DNA from: Closterium sp. NIES-65
Taxonomy: Eukaryota > Streptophyta > Zygnematophyceae > Desmidiales > Closteriaceae
NCBI GenBank assembly: GCA_948144175.1
Contig: CANXME010000402.1
Coordinates: 1 to 64,000 of the forward strand
Direction of reading: 5' to 3'
Length of the DNA stretch: 64,000 nt
Part shown: positions 27,401 to 39,500 of the stretch, one piece after another
How the letters are laid out: every line of letters starts with the position of its first letter
How positions within the stretch are numbered: position 1 is the stretch's first letter
Position numbers and translations under genes: made by a program
The notes under the pieces: generated by a model
Seen by the model: the letters and a program-made list of their open reading frames with translations, nothing else
Told to the model about the DNA's origin: nothing
Databases searched by the model: none

Positions 27401-28208
27401 TTTGGGGAGGTGAAGAGTTCCGGTTTGGAGCATGTGGAGCTGCCTTTGGAGCTGAGCAGCGGCAGCACAACCACGAGGCAATCCTCCCTTGTGAATGGGG
27501 GAGAGGAGGCCAATGATGCAGAGGAAGAAGAGGAGGAGGTGCAGCAAGTGAGCGAGCGTGCACCGTCACTCCCTTCCCGCACTACAAGTGCTCCACGGAT
27601 TCGAGCCACACCGCAGCAACGCCAAGGTCTTCAAGTCCCTGCAGCTGAGGAGGAAGGAAGGGGGAAGAGGAGAGTTCAACCCCCTAATAGGCTGACCTAT
27701 GATGCGCCAGGAAAGCAGGGCAAGACAGCCCTGGCCGGAGCAGCAATGATGGTCGGAGACGACGAGGAGAGTGACTACGAGGAGTGTGCCTTCGCGTTCT
27801 TCTCTCCGGTGGAGATGCCGGGAGAACCAGCAACTCTCAAGGAGGCTTTGGAGAGTAGTGATGCTGAGGAGTGGAAGAAGGCCATGGAGAGTGAGCTGAA
27901 GAGCATCAAGGAGAACGAAACGTTTGAATTGGTGGAGCTGCCGGAGGGGCGTACGGCGATAACGGCCAAGTGGCTCTTCAAAATCAAGTCGGATGCCGAC
28001 GGCAAGATCGAGCGCTACAAGTCAAGGCTTGTAGCCAAGGGGTACCAGCAGAAGGAGAAGGTGGACTTCAAGGAGTTGTTTGCCCCTGTGGTGAAGGCGA
28101 CGACGCTGCGAACCCTATTCGCGGGAGCCGCCATCAAAGGATGGGTAGTAAAACAAATGGACATCGTAACGGCATTCCTTAACGACATCCTTGAGGAGGA
28201 GATTTTTA
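27400..28208 (+). mobile_element. Ty1/copia reverse transcriptase remnant
   Basis: The plus strand encodes the start of an RVT_2 (copia reverse transcriptase) domain. Visible motifs are EALESSDAEEWKKAMESEL, then AKWLFKIKSDADG, ERYKSRLVAKGYQQKE, and VKQMDIVTAFLNDILEEEIF at the end. The upstream part is the acidic linker that precedes RT in copia polyproteins. Only this piece of the polyprotein is present; the rest of pol is missing and a LTR-like sequence begins at 28209. It is a fossil fragment. Confidence 0.88.
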
Positions 28209-28436
28209 TGTTGAGATACTAAGCATAGGTGGGCTTAGGAGCCATAGTTTAGTTAGTTTCTTACAGATCGAGTGTAGGGTTGAGGAGAGTGTCGAGAAAG
28301 TTGGAAAGGAGAAAGAGGGCTTCACTATAGGTTGGCAACAACATATAGCAAAGGAACAAAGAAGGTGCACCACCAAACAAAGTTTATCATAACTACACTA
28401 ACTACAGCTACAGGCAGTTACAGATATATTCTGACA
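28209..28436 (-). mobile_element. LTR-like sequence, minus orientation
   Basis: Read on the minus strand this 228-bp stretch starts TGTCAGAATATATC and ends TATCTCAACA, the TG...CA ends of an LTR, and it is immediately preceded (28437-28446) by the purine-rich run TTATGGGGGAG typical of a polypurine tract. It therefore looks like the 3' LTR of a minus-strand element that landed in the RT remnant on its left. It differs from the 124-bp LTR-like end at 32189-32312, so two families are probably nested here. I found no second copy or target duplication. Confidence 0.5.
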
Positions 28437-28939
28437 CTCCCCCATAACTGTCTGCAGCAGAAGCTAATGCAGAGACACCCCCTCAAGGGGTACACCAAGC
28501 GCAACAAAAGGAGAGGGCAAGTGAGGAGGAGGAACTATATGAGGAGAAGCTGCTGGCAGGTGAAGCTTCTGGCTCCAAGGCAGCTGCTTCCTGGAACCTT
28601 CCTCAGTCCTCCAACTCCCCTTTCCACACTCCTCGACAACCCTAGCACCTCTCCCCCAGCTCCCCCACACCCTCACACCCACCCCCCCCCCAGCGGCAGC
28701 TGCAGCAGTGGGAGAGAAAGGAGGAGGAGGGGAAGGGGATCACACACACCCATCACCCCCATACCCGCCACCCCCATAGCCTCCGTTCCACGGCTACACG
28801 CGCAGCAAGGAGACAAAGAAGGGGGAGGGGGAAGAGCAGGGGCAGCATAGGCACGGGCAGGGTAGCCGCGCGTGCAGGGCAACAGCGCGGAGCAGTAGCA
28901 GAGCGCACAAGGGCGCAGGCAGACCAGAGCGCACAAGGG
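28437..28939. other. Unassigned stretch between LTR-like end and minisatellite
   Basis: Low-complexity, purine- and cytosine-rich DNA following the polypurine tract. It is probably the 3' internal part of a minus-strand LTR element, but no protein motif is recognisable, and no host gene is supported. Confidence 0.4.
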
Positions 28940-29815
28940 CGCGGGTAGCAGCAGGGCACACGACGGGTAGCACAGGCACGGGCAGCAACGGGCGGCAACG
29001 GGCAGCACAAGCACGGGCAGCAACGGGCGGCAACGGGCAGCACAGGCACGGGCAGCAACTGGCAGCAACAGGCAGCACAGGCACGGGCAGCAACGGGCGG
29101 CAACGGGCAGCACAGGCACGGGCAGCAACGGGCGGCAACAGGTAGCACAGGCACGGGCGGCAACAGGCAGCACATGCACGGGCAGCAACAGGCAGCACAG
29201 GCACGGGCAGCAACGGGCGGCAACAGGCAGCACAGGCACGGGCAGCAACGGGCGGCAACGGGCAGCACAGACACAGGCAGCAACGGGCAGCACAGGCACG
29301 GGCAGCAACAGGCAGCAACGGGCAGCACAGGCACAGGCAGCAACGGGCGGCAACAGGCAGCACAGGCACGGGCAGCAACAGGCAGCACAGGCACGGGCAG
29401 CAACGGGCGGCAACAGGCAGCACAGGCACGGGCAGCAACGGGCGGCAACGGGCAGCACAGGCACGAGCAGCAACGGGCGGCAACGGGCAGCACAGGCACG
29501 GGTAGCAACGGGCGGCAACGGGCAGCACAGGCTCGGGCAGCAGCAGGCAGCAGCGGGCAGCACAGGCACATGCAGCAACGGGCGGCAACAGGCAGCACAG
29601 GCACGGGCAGCGACAGGCAGCACAGGCACGGGCAGCAACAGGCGGCAACAGGCAGCACAGGTACGGGCAGCAACAGGCAGCAACGGGCAGCACAGGCACG
29701 GGAAGCAACAGGCACCAACGGGCAGCATAGGCACGGGCAGCAACAGGCAACAACGGGCAGCACAGGCACGGGCAGCAACAGGCAGCAACGGGCAGTACAG
29801 GCAGGCAGCCGTACC
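28940..29815 (+). repeat. GC-rich minisatellite GGCAGCACAGGCACG type
   Basis: A mosaic of two short blocks, GGCAGCACAGGCACG and GGCAGCAACGGGCGGCAAC, alternates for nearly 900 bp. Period length varies (roughly 34, 49 and 53 bp combinations). It lies within the copia remnant cluster. Large open frames on the minus strand rich in Cys-Pro-Leu-Ala repeats are products of the repeat and are not called as genes. Confidence 0.9.
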
Positions 29816-30480
29816 GAGTCCAGGAGCGGCGGCGCATACAGCTGTAGGGTCGGCGCCGTGGGCTGCTGCTGGGGCGGCTCGCGGGGTCTAGGGGCGGCTG
29901 CTGAGGTCCAGGGGCGGCTGCACGAGGGGCGGCTGCTCCAGGGGCGGCGCTGAGGGCTGCTGCTGGGGCGGCTTGCGGGGTCCAGGGGCGGCTGCTGAGG
30001 TCCAGGGGCGGCTGCTCCAGGGGCGGCGTTGGTGCAAGGTAGGCCCGCGCGCGGCTGCAACGCTGGCGCAAGCGCAGGTGAGGCAGAGGCGGTGGCCAGG
30101 GGTGAGGGCGCCGCGACGAGTAGGAACGGCGCCCAAGGGGTGCCGCTACGAGTAGGGGCGACGCCCCAGGGGCGCCGTGACGAGCAGGAGCGGCGTCCAG
30201 GGGGCGCCACGACGAGCAGTGGCGACGCCCCGTGGATCCCGCAGTGCCGTCGCGACGAGCAAGGCGGCGCCGTGCGGGTCCTGCAAGGGTGTCGCGACGA
30301 GCAGGAGCGGCGGCGCCCGGGTCCTGCAGGTGCGTCGTGACGAGCAGGAGCGGCGCCTCGCAGGGCGCCGCGAAGTGGAGGGTACGGGCGGGCAAAACTG
30401 GCCCGCCCGTGGACGTGAGGCAGGCGCGCAGGCGGCGTGAGGGCAGGCCACCCGCGGGGCAGGAAGACGCCGCGCGCCCA
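29816..30480 (+). repeat. GC-rich degenerate repeats in copia cluster
   Basis: Short degenerate repeats built from GGGGCGGCTGCTGAGGTCCA (29.85-30.03 kb) and from CGACGAGCAGGAGCGGCG (30.1-30.37 kb). They continue directly from the preceding minisatellite towards the gag remnant. No conserved coding region is seen. Confidence 0.7.
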
Positions 30481-30539
30481 GAGCGCAGCAGCACATGCCT
30501 GTGCTGTGGGAGAGAACCCTAAAATCGATCTCTAAGAAC

Positions 30540-32312
30540 CTAACTACAGCGACTATGCTCTTTTCTGCTGCTAGGAGGGCCTTCTCGAGGAGGTCAACGG
30601 TGAGAGTGGTGGGGCACACTGAGAGGAAGTGGTCCCTGACTACGCGAAGAGAGTCAGGGAGCCGGGCGACTATGTAGTAGAGGGTGATGTACATGGGGGG
30701 GGGGGGTTCTTGGCGCAGAACTCAGCAAGAAGCGCATCGCGGTAGCGAATGTCACTAGTGCGGAGGTGCGTAATGAGGTCAGTGACTGTGGGAAAGGCAG
30801 CAAGGTCAGGGAAGAGGTACGGTAGCATGAGGCGGCTCACTGCAGCAGTGGCAGGGGAGGAGTAGCGTGCAACTACAGCGTCGTACAAGGCTAAAGTGCG
30901 CACGCTCAGAGGTAGGCAGGTGGCGACGCACAGCAAGGCGTGCAGCAGCATCACGTGTGGCCCACTGTGGGCGAACAGTGGCGTCAGCATCAGCAGCAGG
31001 GGCATGAGAGGCACCAGAAGTGAGGTCAAAGAGGGAGAGACCGTCTGCCCTATCGCACTGTAGGAAAAGCTGCAGGTCATCTATCCAGACGTCAAAGTCA
31101 ATGGCCCGACCCTCAGCGTCAAAAGCGAGGACACTAGGGGTAGCCATGACAACACTAGACTATCAGCGCGAACAGTAGGGTAAAGGCAGTGCAGTGACAG
31201 AGGCGCTGCTCTTACCGGACAGGGCGGCTCGAGCGGCTCGGCGGTGCGGGCGGCACGGCGGCTCGGCGACTCGGCGGCACTAGCGGCTCGGGCGGCTCGG
31301 CGGTACAGCGGCTCGGCGACTCGGCGGCACTGGCGGCTCGGGCGGCTCGGCGGTACGGCGGCTCGGCAGCTCGCGACCCGGCGGCTCGGGCGGCTCAGGT
31401 AGCACGGCGGCTCGGGTGGCTCGGGCGGCTCGGCAGCAGCTCGGCGGCGCCGGGGGCTCGGTGGTGACGGCGGGGCGGCGTGGGGACGGCGGTGGGGCCG
31501 GGTGGAGCGGCAACGTGGCCACGTGGAGCGGCGGGGCCGGGTGGAGCGGCGGCGGGGCCGGGTGGAGCTGCAACGGGGCCAGCAGAGGCGGCGTCGGGGC
31601 CGGGAAGGGCAGCGCCGGGGCCGCAGGGTAGGCGACGGGGCCAGCAGAGGCGGCGCCGGGGCCGGGAAGGGCGGCGCCGGGGCCGCAGGGGTAGGCGACG
31701 GGGCCAGCAGAGGCGGCGCCGGGGCCGGGAAGGGCGGCGCCGGGGCCGCAGGGGTAGGCGACGGGGCCAGCAGAGGTGGCGCCGGGGCCGGGAAGGGCGG
31801 CGCCGGGGCCGCAGGGGTAGGCGACGGGGCCGCTAGGGCGGCTAGGAGGGGGTCGCGAGGGCGGCTTGAAGAGGCCGCGAGGGCGGCACGAAAGGGCCGC
31901 GAGGGCGGCGCGAAGGGGCCGCGAGGGCGGCGCGACGCGACGGAGCCGCGAGGGCGGCGGATCGGGGCCGCGAGGGCGGCGCGACGCGGCCGATATGGCG
32001 GCGCGACGTGACGGGGCCGCGAGGGCGACGCGATGGGGCCGCAAGCGCGACGCGACGGGGCCGCTAAGGCGGCGCGACAAGGTCGAAAGGGGGGAGCGCG
32101 ACTCGGGCAGAGTAGAGCGCGCTCCGGGCAGGAAAAAAAAGTGGTGGGCTCTAGGAACAGTTCCCACAGGGGAACCTGCTCAATACCATGAGAAATGAAC
32201 GAGAATGAAATGACTAGGTGAAAGTTGGGTACAAGTACAAACCCTAGAAATCTGTACCCCATATGGGCTGCCCCACTAGAGCCTACAGTAGCTATGTCAT
32301 ATAAATCTGACA
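30540..32312 (-). mobile_element. Ty1/copia element, 5' part with LTR, PBS and gag
   Basis: Minus-strand element. A LTR-like end at 32189-32312 (124 bp, TGTCAGATTT...TTCTCA) is followed at 32178-32188 by TGGTATTGAGC, a variant of the initiator-tRNA-Met primer-binding site. A leader of about 1 kb made of GC-rich repeats comes next, and then gag beginning at 31147 with MATPSVLAFDAEGRAIDFDV, WIDDLQLFLQCDRADGLSLF and AARLAVRRHLPTSERAHF. Downstream are LPYLFPDLAAFPTVTDLITH and LPDSLRVVRDHFLSVCPTTL. The coding region is broken in several places, and protease, integrase and RT of this copy are not seen. It borders the inverted 31-bp satellite at 32313. Confidence 0.75.
31200..32090 (+). repeat. GC-rich repeats in copia leader, including 63-bp units
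   Basis: 31200-31430 is built from GGCGGCTCGGGCGGCTCGGC. 31637-31830 holds about three copies of a 63-bp unit containing GGGGCCAGCAGAGGCGGCGC and ending GCAGGGGTAGGCGAC. 31840-32085 is built from GGGCCGCGAGGGCGGCGCGA. All lie between the primer-binding site and gag of the minus-strand copia element. The open frames across them, rich in Gly/Arg or Pro/Ala, are repeat artefacts. Confidence 0.85.
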
Positions 32313-32846
32313 CAAGGGCCTAGCGCGTGCGAAATAGCAAGAACAAGGGCCTAGCGCGTGCAAAATTGCAAGAACAAAGACCTAGCGTGTGCAAAATTGC
32401 AAGAACAAGGGCCTAGCTCGTGCAAAATTGCAAGAACAAGGGCCTAGCGTGTGCAATATTGCAAGAACAAGGGCCTAGCGTGTGCAATATTGCAAGAACA
32501 AAGGCCTAGCATGTGCCAAATCGCAAGAACAAGGGCCTAGCGTGTGAAAAATTGCAAAAACAATGGCCTAGCGTGTGCAAAATTGCAAGAACAAGGGCCT
32601 AGCGTGTGCAAAATAGCAAGAACAAGGGCCTAGCGTGTGCAAAATTGCAATGACAAGGGCCTAGCGTGTGCAAAATTGCAATGACAAGGGCCTAGCGTGT
32701 GCGAAATTTCAAGAACAAGGGCCTAGCGTGTGCAAATTGCAAAAGCAAGGGCCTAGCATGTGCAAAATTGCAAGAACAAGGGCTTAGCGTGTGCAAAATA
32801 GCAAGAACAAGGGCCTAGAGTGTGCAAAATTGCAAGAACAACAACC
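32313..32846 (-). repeat. 31-bp satellite, inverted orientation
   Basis: About 17 copies of the same 31-bp satellite found at 1-25192, but reverse-complemented (visible core AAGGGCCTAGCGTGTGCAAA). Many copies have GCAAGAACAAGG spacing, i.e. the TTGC variant, and a few have TTGCAATGACAAGG. The array begins exactly at the outer end of the copia LTR and fades out at a stretch of unique DNA. Confidence 0.95.
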
Positions 32847-33242
32847 AAGAAACTGAACGAAAAACTGAGAGAAACGGGGAATAAATGAGAGATTCAAAGG
32901 GACCCCTTCTGGTTAGCGCCTCGGGGTCCTCGTCGGGGAGAGACGGGTACCCCCTGTCTGAACCCGAAGAGGAGGGTATCGCGGCACGAAGATGCTGCGC
33001 TGGCAGGGCATTACAGCCCCTTCTCGATGGTTCGGGTGAAATGCAGCTGCCTGCCAACGCATGAAAGTTTGATTGGGCCGCAAGTCAACTTTCACGTCAG
33101 CGCTGGCAGGTGCGCTGCTCTTAGACGGGATTTGTGCGGTCGGGAATCGAAGCGCAGCAGTTTTCGGCGGGTTTACATGCATTATCCCACGCGCACGTTA
33201 CTCAATTGTGTTCGCCTTATTGTGGGCTTCGATTTGGTACCG
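32847..33242. other. Unique DNA, no gene seen
   Basis: Non-repetitive spacer between the inverted satellite and the terminal-inverted-repeat element. Short open frames exist on both strands but show no recognisable motif. Confidence 0.6.
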
Positions 33243-33760
33243 TACCGTCACCCCCCGGATATACCCCCATGGGGGACAATAATAAAACAGGTTTTTTCAA
33301 GGGGGTGGGCTTATAATCGAGTAAATTTATAAGCGCCGGCGTTTATAAAATGACATTCATATTTTTTATATTTTTTAACACCAAACTGTAGGTCTCGTGC
33401 TTGCCCTTTCAATCGAGTCGAATTTACATGGGGTCGTCTGTGAAATTCTCGCGCGCGCTGGGAGACACACCCAATCTGACTCACATCCAGCTCCTGACAG
33501 CTCCTGCTGACTGGACCCGCATCCAGTGCAGGGTCCGAATGTGAAGGGAACCGAATCTGCAACATATCTGCCTGCTAAAGTAAAAATCATTACAACGTTT
33601 TGTACACATTTCAAATTTTAAAGTTTACGTGCGCTTATAATAAAACTAGTTTTTTCAGGGGGTGCGCTTATAATCGAGGAGGGGATATAAGCGCCATATG
33701 CCAATTAGAAGCGCCAGGCGCTTATCCTAGGGTGGCGCTTATATCCGGGGGGTGACGGTA
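33243..33760. mobile_element. Non-autonomous DNA transposon (MITE-like) with perfect TIRs
   Basis: Perfect 21-bp terminal inverted repeats: TACCGTCACCCCCCGG continuing to ATATA at 33243-33263, and its reverse complement at 33740-33760. If the outer TA is the target duplication, the element is CCGTCACC...GGTGACGG with TA on each side, as in Tc1/mariner-type elements. The interior has two direct copies of a block of about 60 bp (33280-33340 and 33635-33695) containing TTTTTTCA, GGGGGTG, GCTTATAATCGAG and ATAAGCGCC. No transposase is encoded. Confidence 0.82.
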
Positions 33761-34224
33761 TGATCGGAAGAACTAGTACCGTAGTTCACCCAGGCCCAAC
33801 TTGAACCCCAAGCTGGGCCCAAAATCGCAAGGACGTGCGTGGGCGATCGCGGTGCTAGAGTTGGGCACCTTCCCAAACAGATGTGCGACGCCTGACGTGC
33901 TGTGTTTCCTTTTTTTGGGTTTGGCGGGAACCAATCAGATTTGTCCGATCTGCAAAAATGCTCCCGATGGAACAGTGCAAACGCGAGAAAAATGTTTCGC
34001 TCAAGCCCCCTTTCAAGTTGGCCCCGGGTTCACTATTTTGCATTTCAGTTGAAACCCATTGTTACACTGCATCACTACATTTAGCAGACTAGGCTTACGG
34101 TAGCTACACAGCCATAAAAGATGCATACTTGGAAGAGAATTTACAGCACAATTTCTAGAACCATAATCTAGATATGGTACCTAATCCAATGTGTACAGTA
34201 TAAGTCGTAGCACAGATGTTTTTT
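33761..34224. other. Intergenic, 3' side of RABB1
   Basis: AT-richer DNA between the transposon and the RABB1 stop codon, probably including the RABB1 3' UTR. No coding motif or repeat of note. Confidence 0.5.
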
Positions 34225-35542
<1,318 letters not shown>

Positions 35543-36149
35543 CCCGACACCGTGATAAGCTGTCTCTCAAATAATCCGCAAAACTCGCACAACCGCCTCG
35601 AAAAAAACACGAGTATGTTCGAACGCAGAACTAGAAAAATCGGAAACCAAGGAGCATACGTGGAAAGATGTGCAAGCGCAGTGCCGTGAGGGTTAGGTTA
35701 CGGTGAAAGGGGATGGCATGGGAGTGGTTGACAGAAAGAGCTCGTTTCAGCCAAGCCCACCCACAAACATGTGAAACTGTGGCACCTTCCCTGTGTTGCC
35801 TCCACTTTTCCCTCTCTCGCGAAGAAAAGCGTAGTGTACTGCTATATTGAATGCTTCATACCTAGCCATCAACAACAATGGATCTCAATTCTTATCTCAA
35901 CCTGATTTTGTCCCAAAAATGCACATGCTAACACAAAATATATGGCGTATGGTGGATGCGCAAATGTGAAATGGGGTGCGGGATGGGGTGTGTTGATGGG
36001 GTGTCCTGACTGGGTGTCCAGTTGATGGGGTGTCCTGACTGGGTGTTCAATTTGGGTTTTTTGATGAGGTTTTTTAAGGGTGTTGCATTTGGCTTGTTTT
36101 TCTGGTGAATGTCTCTCACCAAACGTATGGTGAACTGGTTGGTGCTTTG

Positions 36150-36230
<81 letters not shown>

Positions 36231-36552
36231 GTATAGTGCATCCATATGCACAATTCAAATCCTCATAAGACTAGTTCACAATGCGAAGAGTCTGTATGAG
36301 TATCAAACGTTTACTGCATGTAGTATGCAACCAGAGACAAAGGTTTCATATCAGTATAATCTAACGAGATTTAATATCAGTATATTCTAACTGGGCCCAG
36401 ATTGCTTTTCAACCTTGCAAATCAAATCTTGCCAAGAATTATAGGCTTTATAGGCTGGCTCTAAACGAGTTCTAGGTCGCCTTTTGCGAGCCAGCCTACA
36501 TAGCACCAAGCTAACACAATTAGAGTATTCCTTAGCTTTCTTTACCGTCATC
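35543..36552. other. Intergenic region between divergent RABB1 and GT25 genes
   Basis: About 1 kb that should hold both promoters. It contains two copies of a block around GATGGGGTGTCCTGACTGGG (35990-36050) and a long TA microsatellite. No coding exon is supported; open frames encoding Ile-Tyr repeats are the microsatellite. Confidence 0.6.
36152..36227. repeat. (AT)n microsatellite
   Basis: Uninterrupted alternating AT for 76 bp, 38 dinucleotides, self-complementary and able to form a cruciform. It lies in the presumed shared promoter interval of RABB1 and the GT25 gene. Confidence 0.97.
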
Positions 36553-39500
36553 ATGCCATCCTCCTTCCATTCCCCAAACCTCCCACCAACCCCGTCACAC
36601 CCGCGTCTCTCCCAGCCCAGCCGCATTGCCGCCCTCTTCGCGCTAGTCGCTCTCGCCTCTCTCCTCACCTGCATCTTCCTCTCCCTCCCACCCGCGGCCC
36701 CTCCGCCGCTCCCCCTCGTCCCCCTCACCGCCATCGCCGCTGCCGCCCAACCACATGCCGCCGTGACTGTCGCAGGAGGGAGAGGGGGAACAGGACGGCG
36801 GTTGCAGGGGCTGCGCGCGCCCCGTGACACCAAGCGCAAGTGGAATGGCGGAAGCTTCCTCGAGTTCTCTGCGGACGAGAGTGCGCGCATTAACGGACTG
36901 GGGGGGAGTGGGAGTGCGCGAGATGGGGGGGCGCAAAGGGAGTCGGGGGAAAAGGGAGCGGAAAAGACGAAGAACAGCGGATGGGCAGGCGTAAGCAGGC
37001 GGGTTGGAGGGATGATGTGGCGGGTGCGATGGTGGGGAGGTGGGGGTGGATCAGACGGAAGCAAGTCTGATGCCGTTGGCGCGAGCGACGAGCGCGCACG
37101 CCATGGCGGCGTGGCGGAGAGCGCGAGGGCGCTGGTAGTTACGGCAAGGGGCGGACGCGGCGGGCAGCCGCTGCAGCACAGCGAAGGCGGGGAGAGCCGT
37201 GGGGCGCGGGAGGGCAACGGGGAAGTGCAGGACGCGGTGGCGCCAGGGGGTGTGGCGCAGCAAGTGGAGGGGCGCGGAGAGGGGGGGGAAGGGGTGGTGA
37301 CGGGGATGCGTGCGGTGGGGCGGCTGGCGGACATGGAGGTGCTGCCGCTGGGGCAGGGGATGGGGGGTCGACGAGAGGCAGTGGCAGGGGGAGATGAGGG
37401 GGGGAGTGCGTGTGAGCGGATGGCAGGGAGGACAGTGCAGAGGGTGGGTAGGCGCGGGGCGCTGGTACCTGAGGAGGGCCGCGCGCCCGCCAACGCCACC
37501 TCGCCTGCGCGCAGGGGCGGGGAGAGCAGGGCGCGCGCAGCAGCGGAGGGGCGCGGGCAGTGGCGCGTGCGGCGCGTGGCGCTGCACCCGGCAGTGCGGC
37601 GCTCCACGGGGCTGCCCCTGCGCTGCCACCACTGGCGCAGCGACGCCGTCTTCCTCCTCTCCGCCGCCCTGCCCGCCCACGGCCTCAGCCCCCTCCTGCC
37701 CGTGCGCCCCCCGCCCTCCCCCCTTGCTTCTCCCCTCCCCACCATCTTCCCCTCGAAGCTTTCTCACGTACTCCCCTCGCTGCTGTACATCTATTCCCCT
37801 GCGTTCCCACGTATTCCGCTCTGCTTTCCTACTTACTCCCCTCTGCTTTCCCTCTTAGTCCACCTCTCTTCTACACCACTTGCTTCCCTCTCGGCTTTCT
37901 CACTTCGTCCGCCTTCATTCTTTCTTGCTTCCTCACGTTCTGCTCTCTCGCTTCCTCTGCTCGCTGCTACCCCATGTGCACGCCTCTCTGTGGCGCCATG
38001 CCATGCCGTGCCATGCCGTGCCATGCCATGCCATGCCATGCCATGCCGTGCCATGCCATGCCATGCCGTGCCGTGCCATGCCATGCCATGCCGTGCCGTG
38101 CCATGCCATGCCGTGCCGTGCCATGCCGTGCCATGCCATGCCGTGCCGTGCCATGCCATGCCGTGCCGTGCCATGCCGTGCCATGCCGTGCCATGCCGTG
38201 CCATGCCGTGCCATGGGCAGGAATTGGATGCGCGCCTGCAGTCGGTGGGGCTACAGTACACGCTCGCCCTCGTGCCGCGCAACGTCTCACATGCCCACGC
38301 TCTCAGGTGTGTCGCATGCCCACCCACACTTCACCCACCATCTTTTGCATTTCCCTTTCCCTTGCCCTTCCCACTCAATCTCGTTCCCACCCCGTCCGCT
38401 CTGCTTGTCGCTCCCGTCCTCTCCCCCACCGTACGCCAAAGCTCGTCCTCTCCCCCACCGTACACCAAAGCTCGTCCTCTCCTGTACGTCTACCAAAGCT
38501 CGTCCTCTCCTGTACGTCTACCAAAGCTCGTCCTCTCCTGTACGTCTACCAAAGCTCGTCCTCTCCTGTACGTCTACCAAAGCTCGTCCTCTCCTGTACG
38601 TCTACCAAAGCTCGTCCTCTCCTGTACGTCTACCAAAGCTCGTCCTCTCCTGTACGTCTACCAAAGCTCGTCCTCTCCTGTACGTCTACCAAAGCTCGTC
38701 CTCTCCTGTACGTCTACCAAAGCTCGTCCTCTCCTGTACGTCTACCAAAGCTCGTCCTCTCCTGTACGTCTACCAAAGGTCGTCCTCTCCTGTACGTCTA
38801 CCAAAGCTCGTCCTCTCCTGTACGTCTACCAAAGCTCGTCCTCTCCTGTACGTCTACCAAAGCTCGTCCTCTCCTGTACGTCTACCAAAGCTCGTCCCGT
38901 AATCACCCCCTCCCTGTCTGCCACCCCCAGGTACGCCCCTCTGTACCGCGCAGCACCGCAGGGTGGGGTGCGAGCAGGGGCAGGGAGGCAGGACGTGCGG
39001 TACAGTGCAGCGCATGCGGAGGTGTGGGCGCGCGTGGTGGCGGCGCGGCTGCCGTTCGCCCTGGTGCTGGAGGAGGACGCCCTCAACCGCAGCGAGGGCG
39101 TTGCCGCCTGGCAGGCGCGCTTCGAAATGGTGACCTGCCAACGGGGGACGGGAAGGGGCGCAGTGGGCCACTCCACGTAATACGCTTCCTGCTGCCTTGC
39201 TTATCCTGCTGCATTGCTTATCCTGCTGCAGTGCTTATCCTGCTGCCTGTGTTGCCTTTTCCCCTTCCACTCCCACGGCGTACGTGCTCAATCCTGCCCT
39301 CACGCCCACATGCCTGCACCTCCCCTCCTCCCCTGCTTCCCCCCTCCCCCTCGCCCCCCCAGCTGCTGTGGGAGCTGAATCTGCTGATGCTGCAGCGCGC
39401 CGACCGTTTCTTCTTTGACGTGCTGCTGCTGGCGCGCCACGGCCTCGCGCCCTACGCGGAGCAGCAGCTGGCTCCGGGCATCGTGAGCGCGCAGCCCAGC

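Noticed and set aside
28673-30494. Minus-strand frames of 370-566 codons rich in Cys-Pro-Leu-Ala
   Set aside because: Generated by a GC-rich minisatellite in the copia cluster; no domain, and three overlapping frames are equally open.
28209-32312. One single intact minus-strand copia element from 28209 to 32312
   Set aside because: The two LTR-like ends differ in length and sequence, flanking 5-bp sequences do not match, and most of pol is not recognisable.
32815-33614. Short open frames on both strands around the TIR element
   Set aside because: No similarity to transposase or other proteins and they span the transposon boundary.
37833-38327. Minus-strand frames of HGTAWHGM repeats
   Set aside because: Translation of the CCATG/CCGTG microsatellite inside an intron of the plus-strand GT25 gene.
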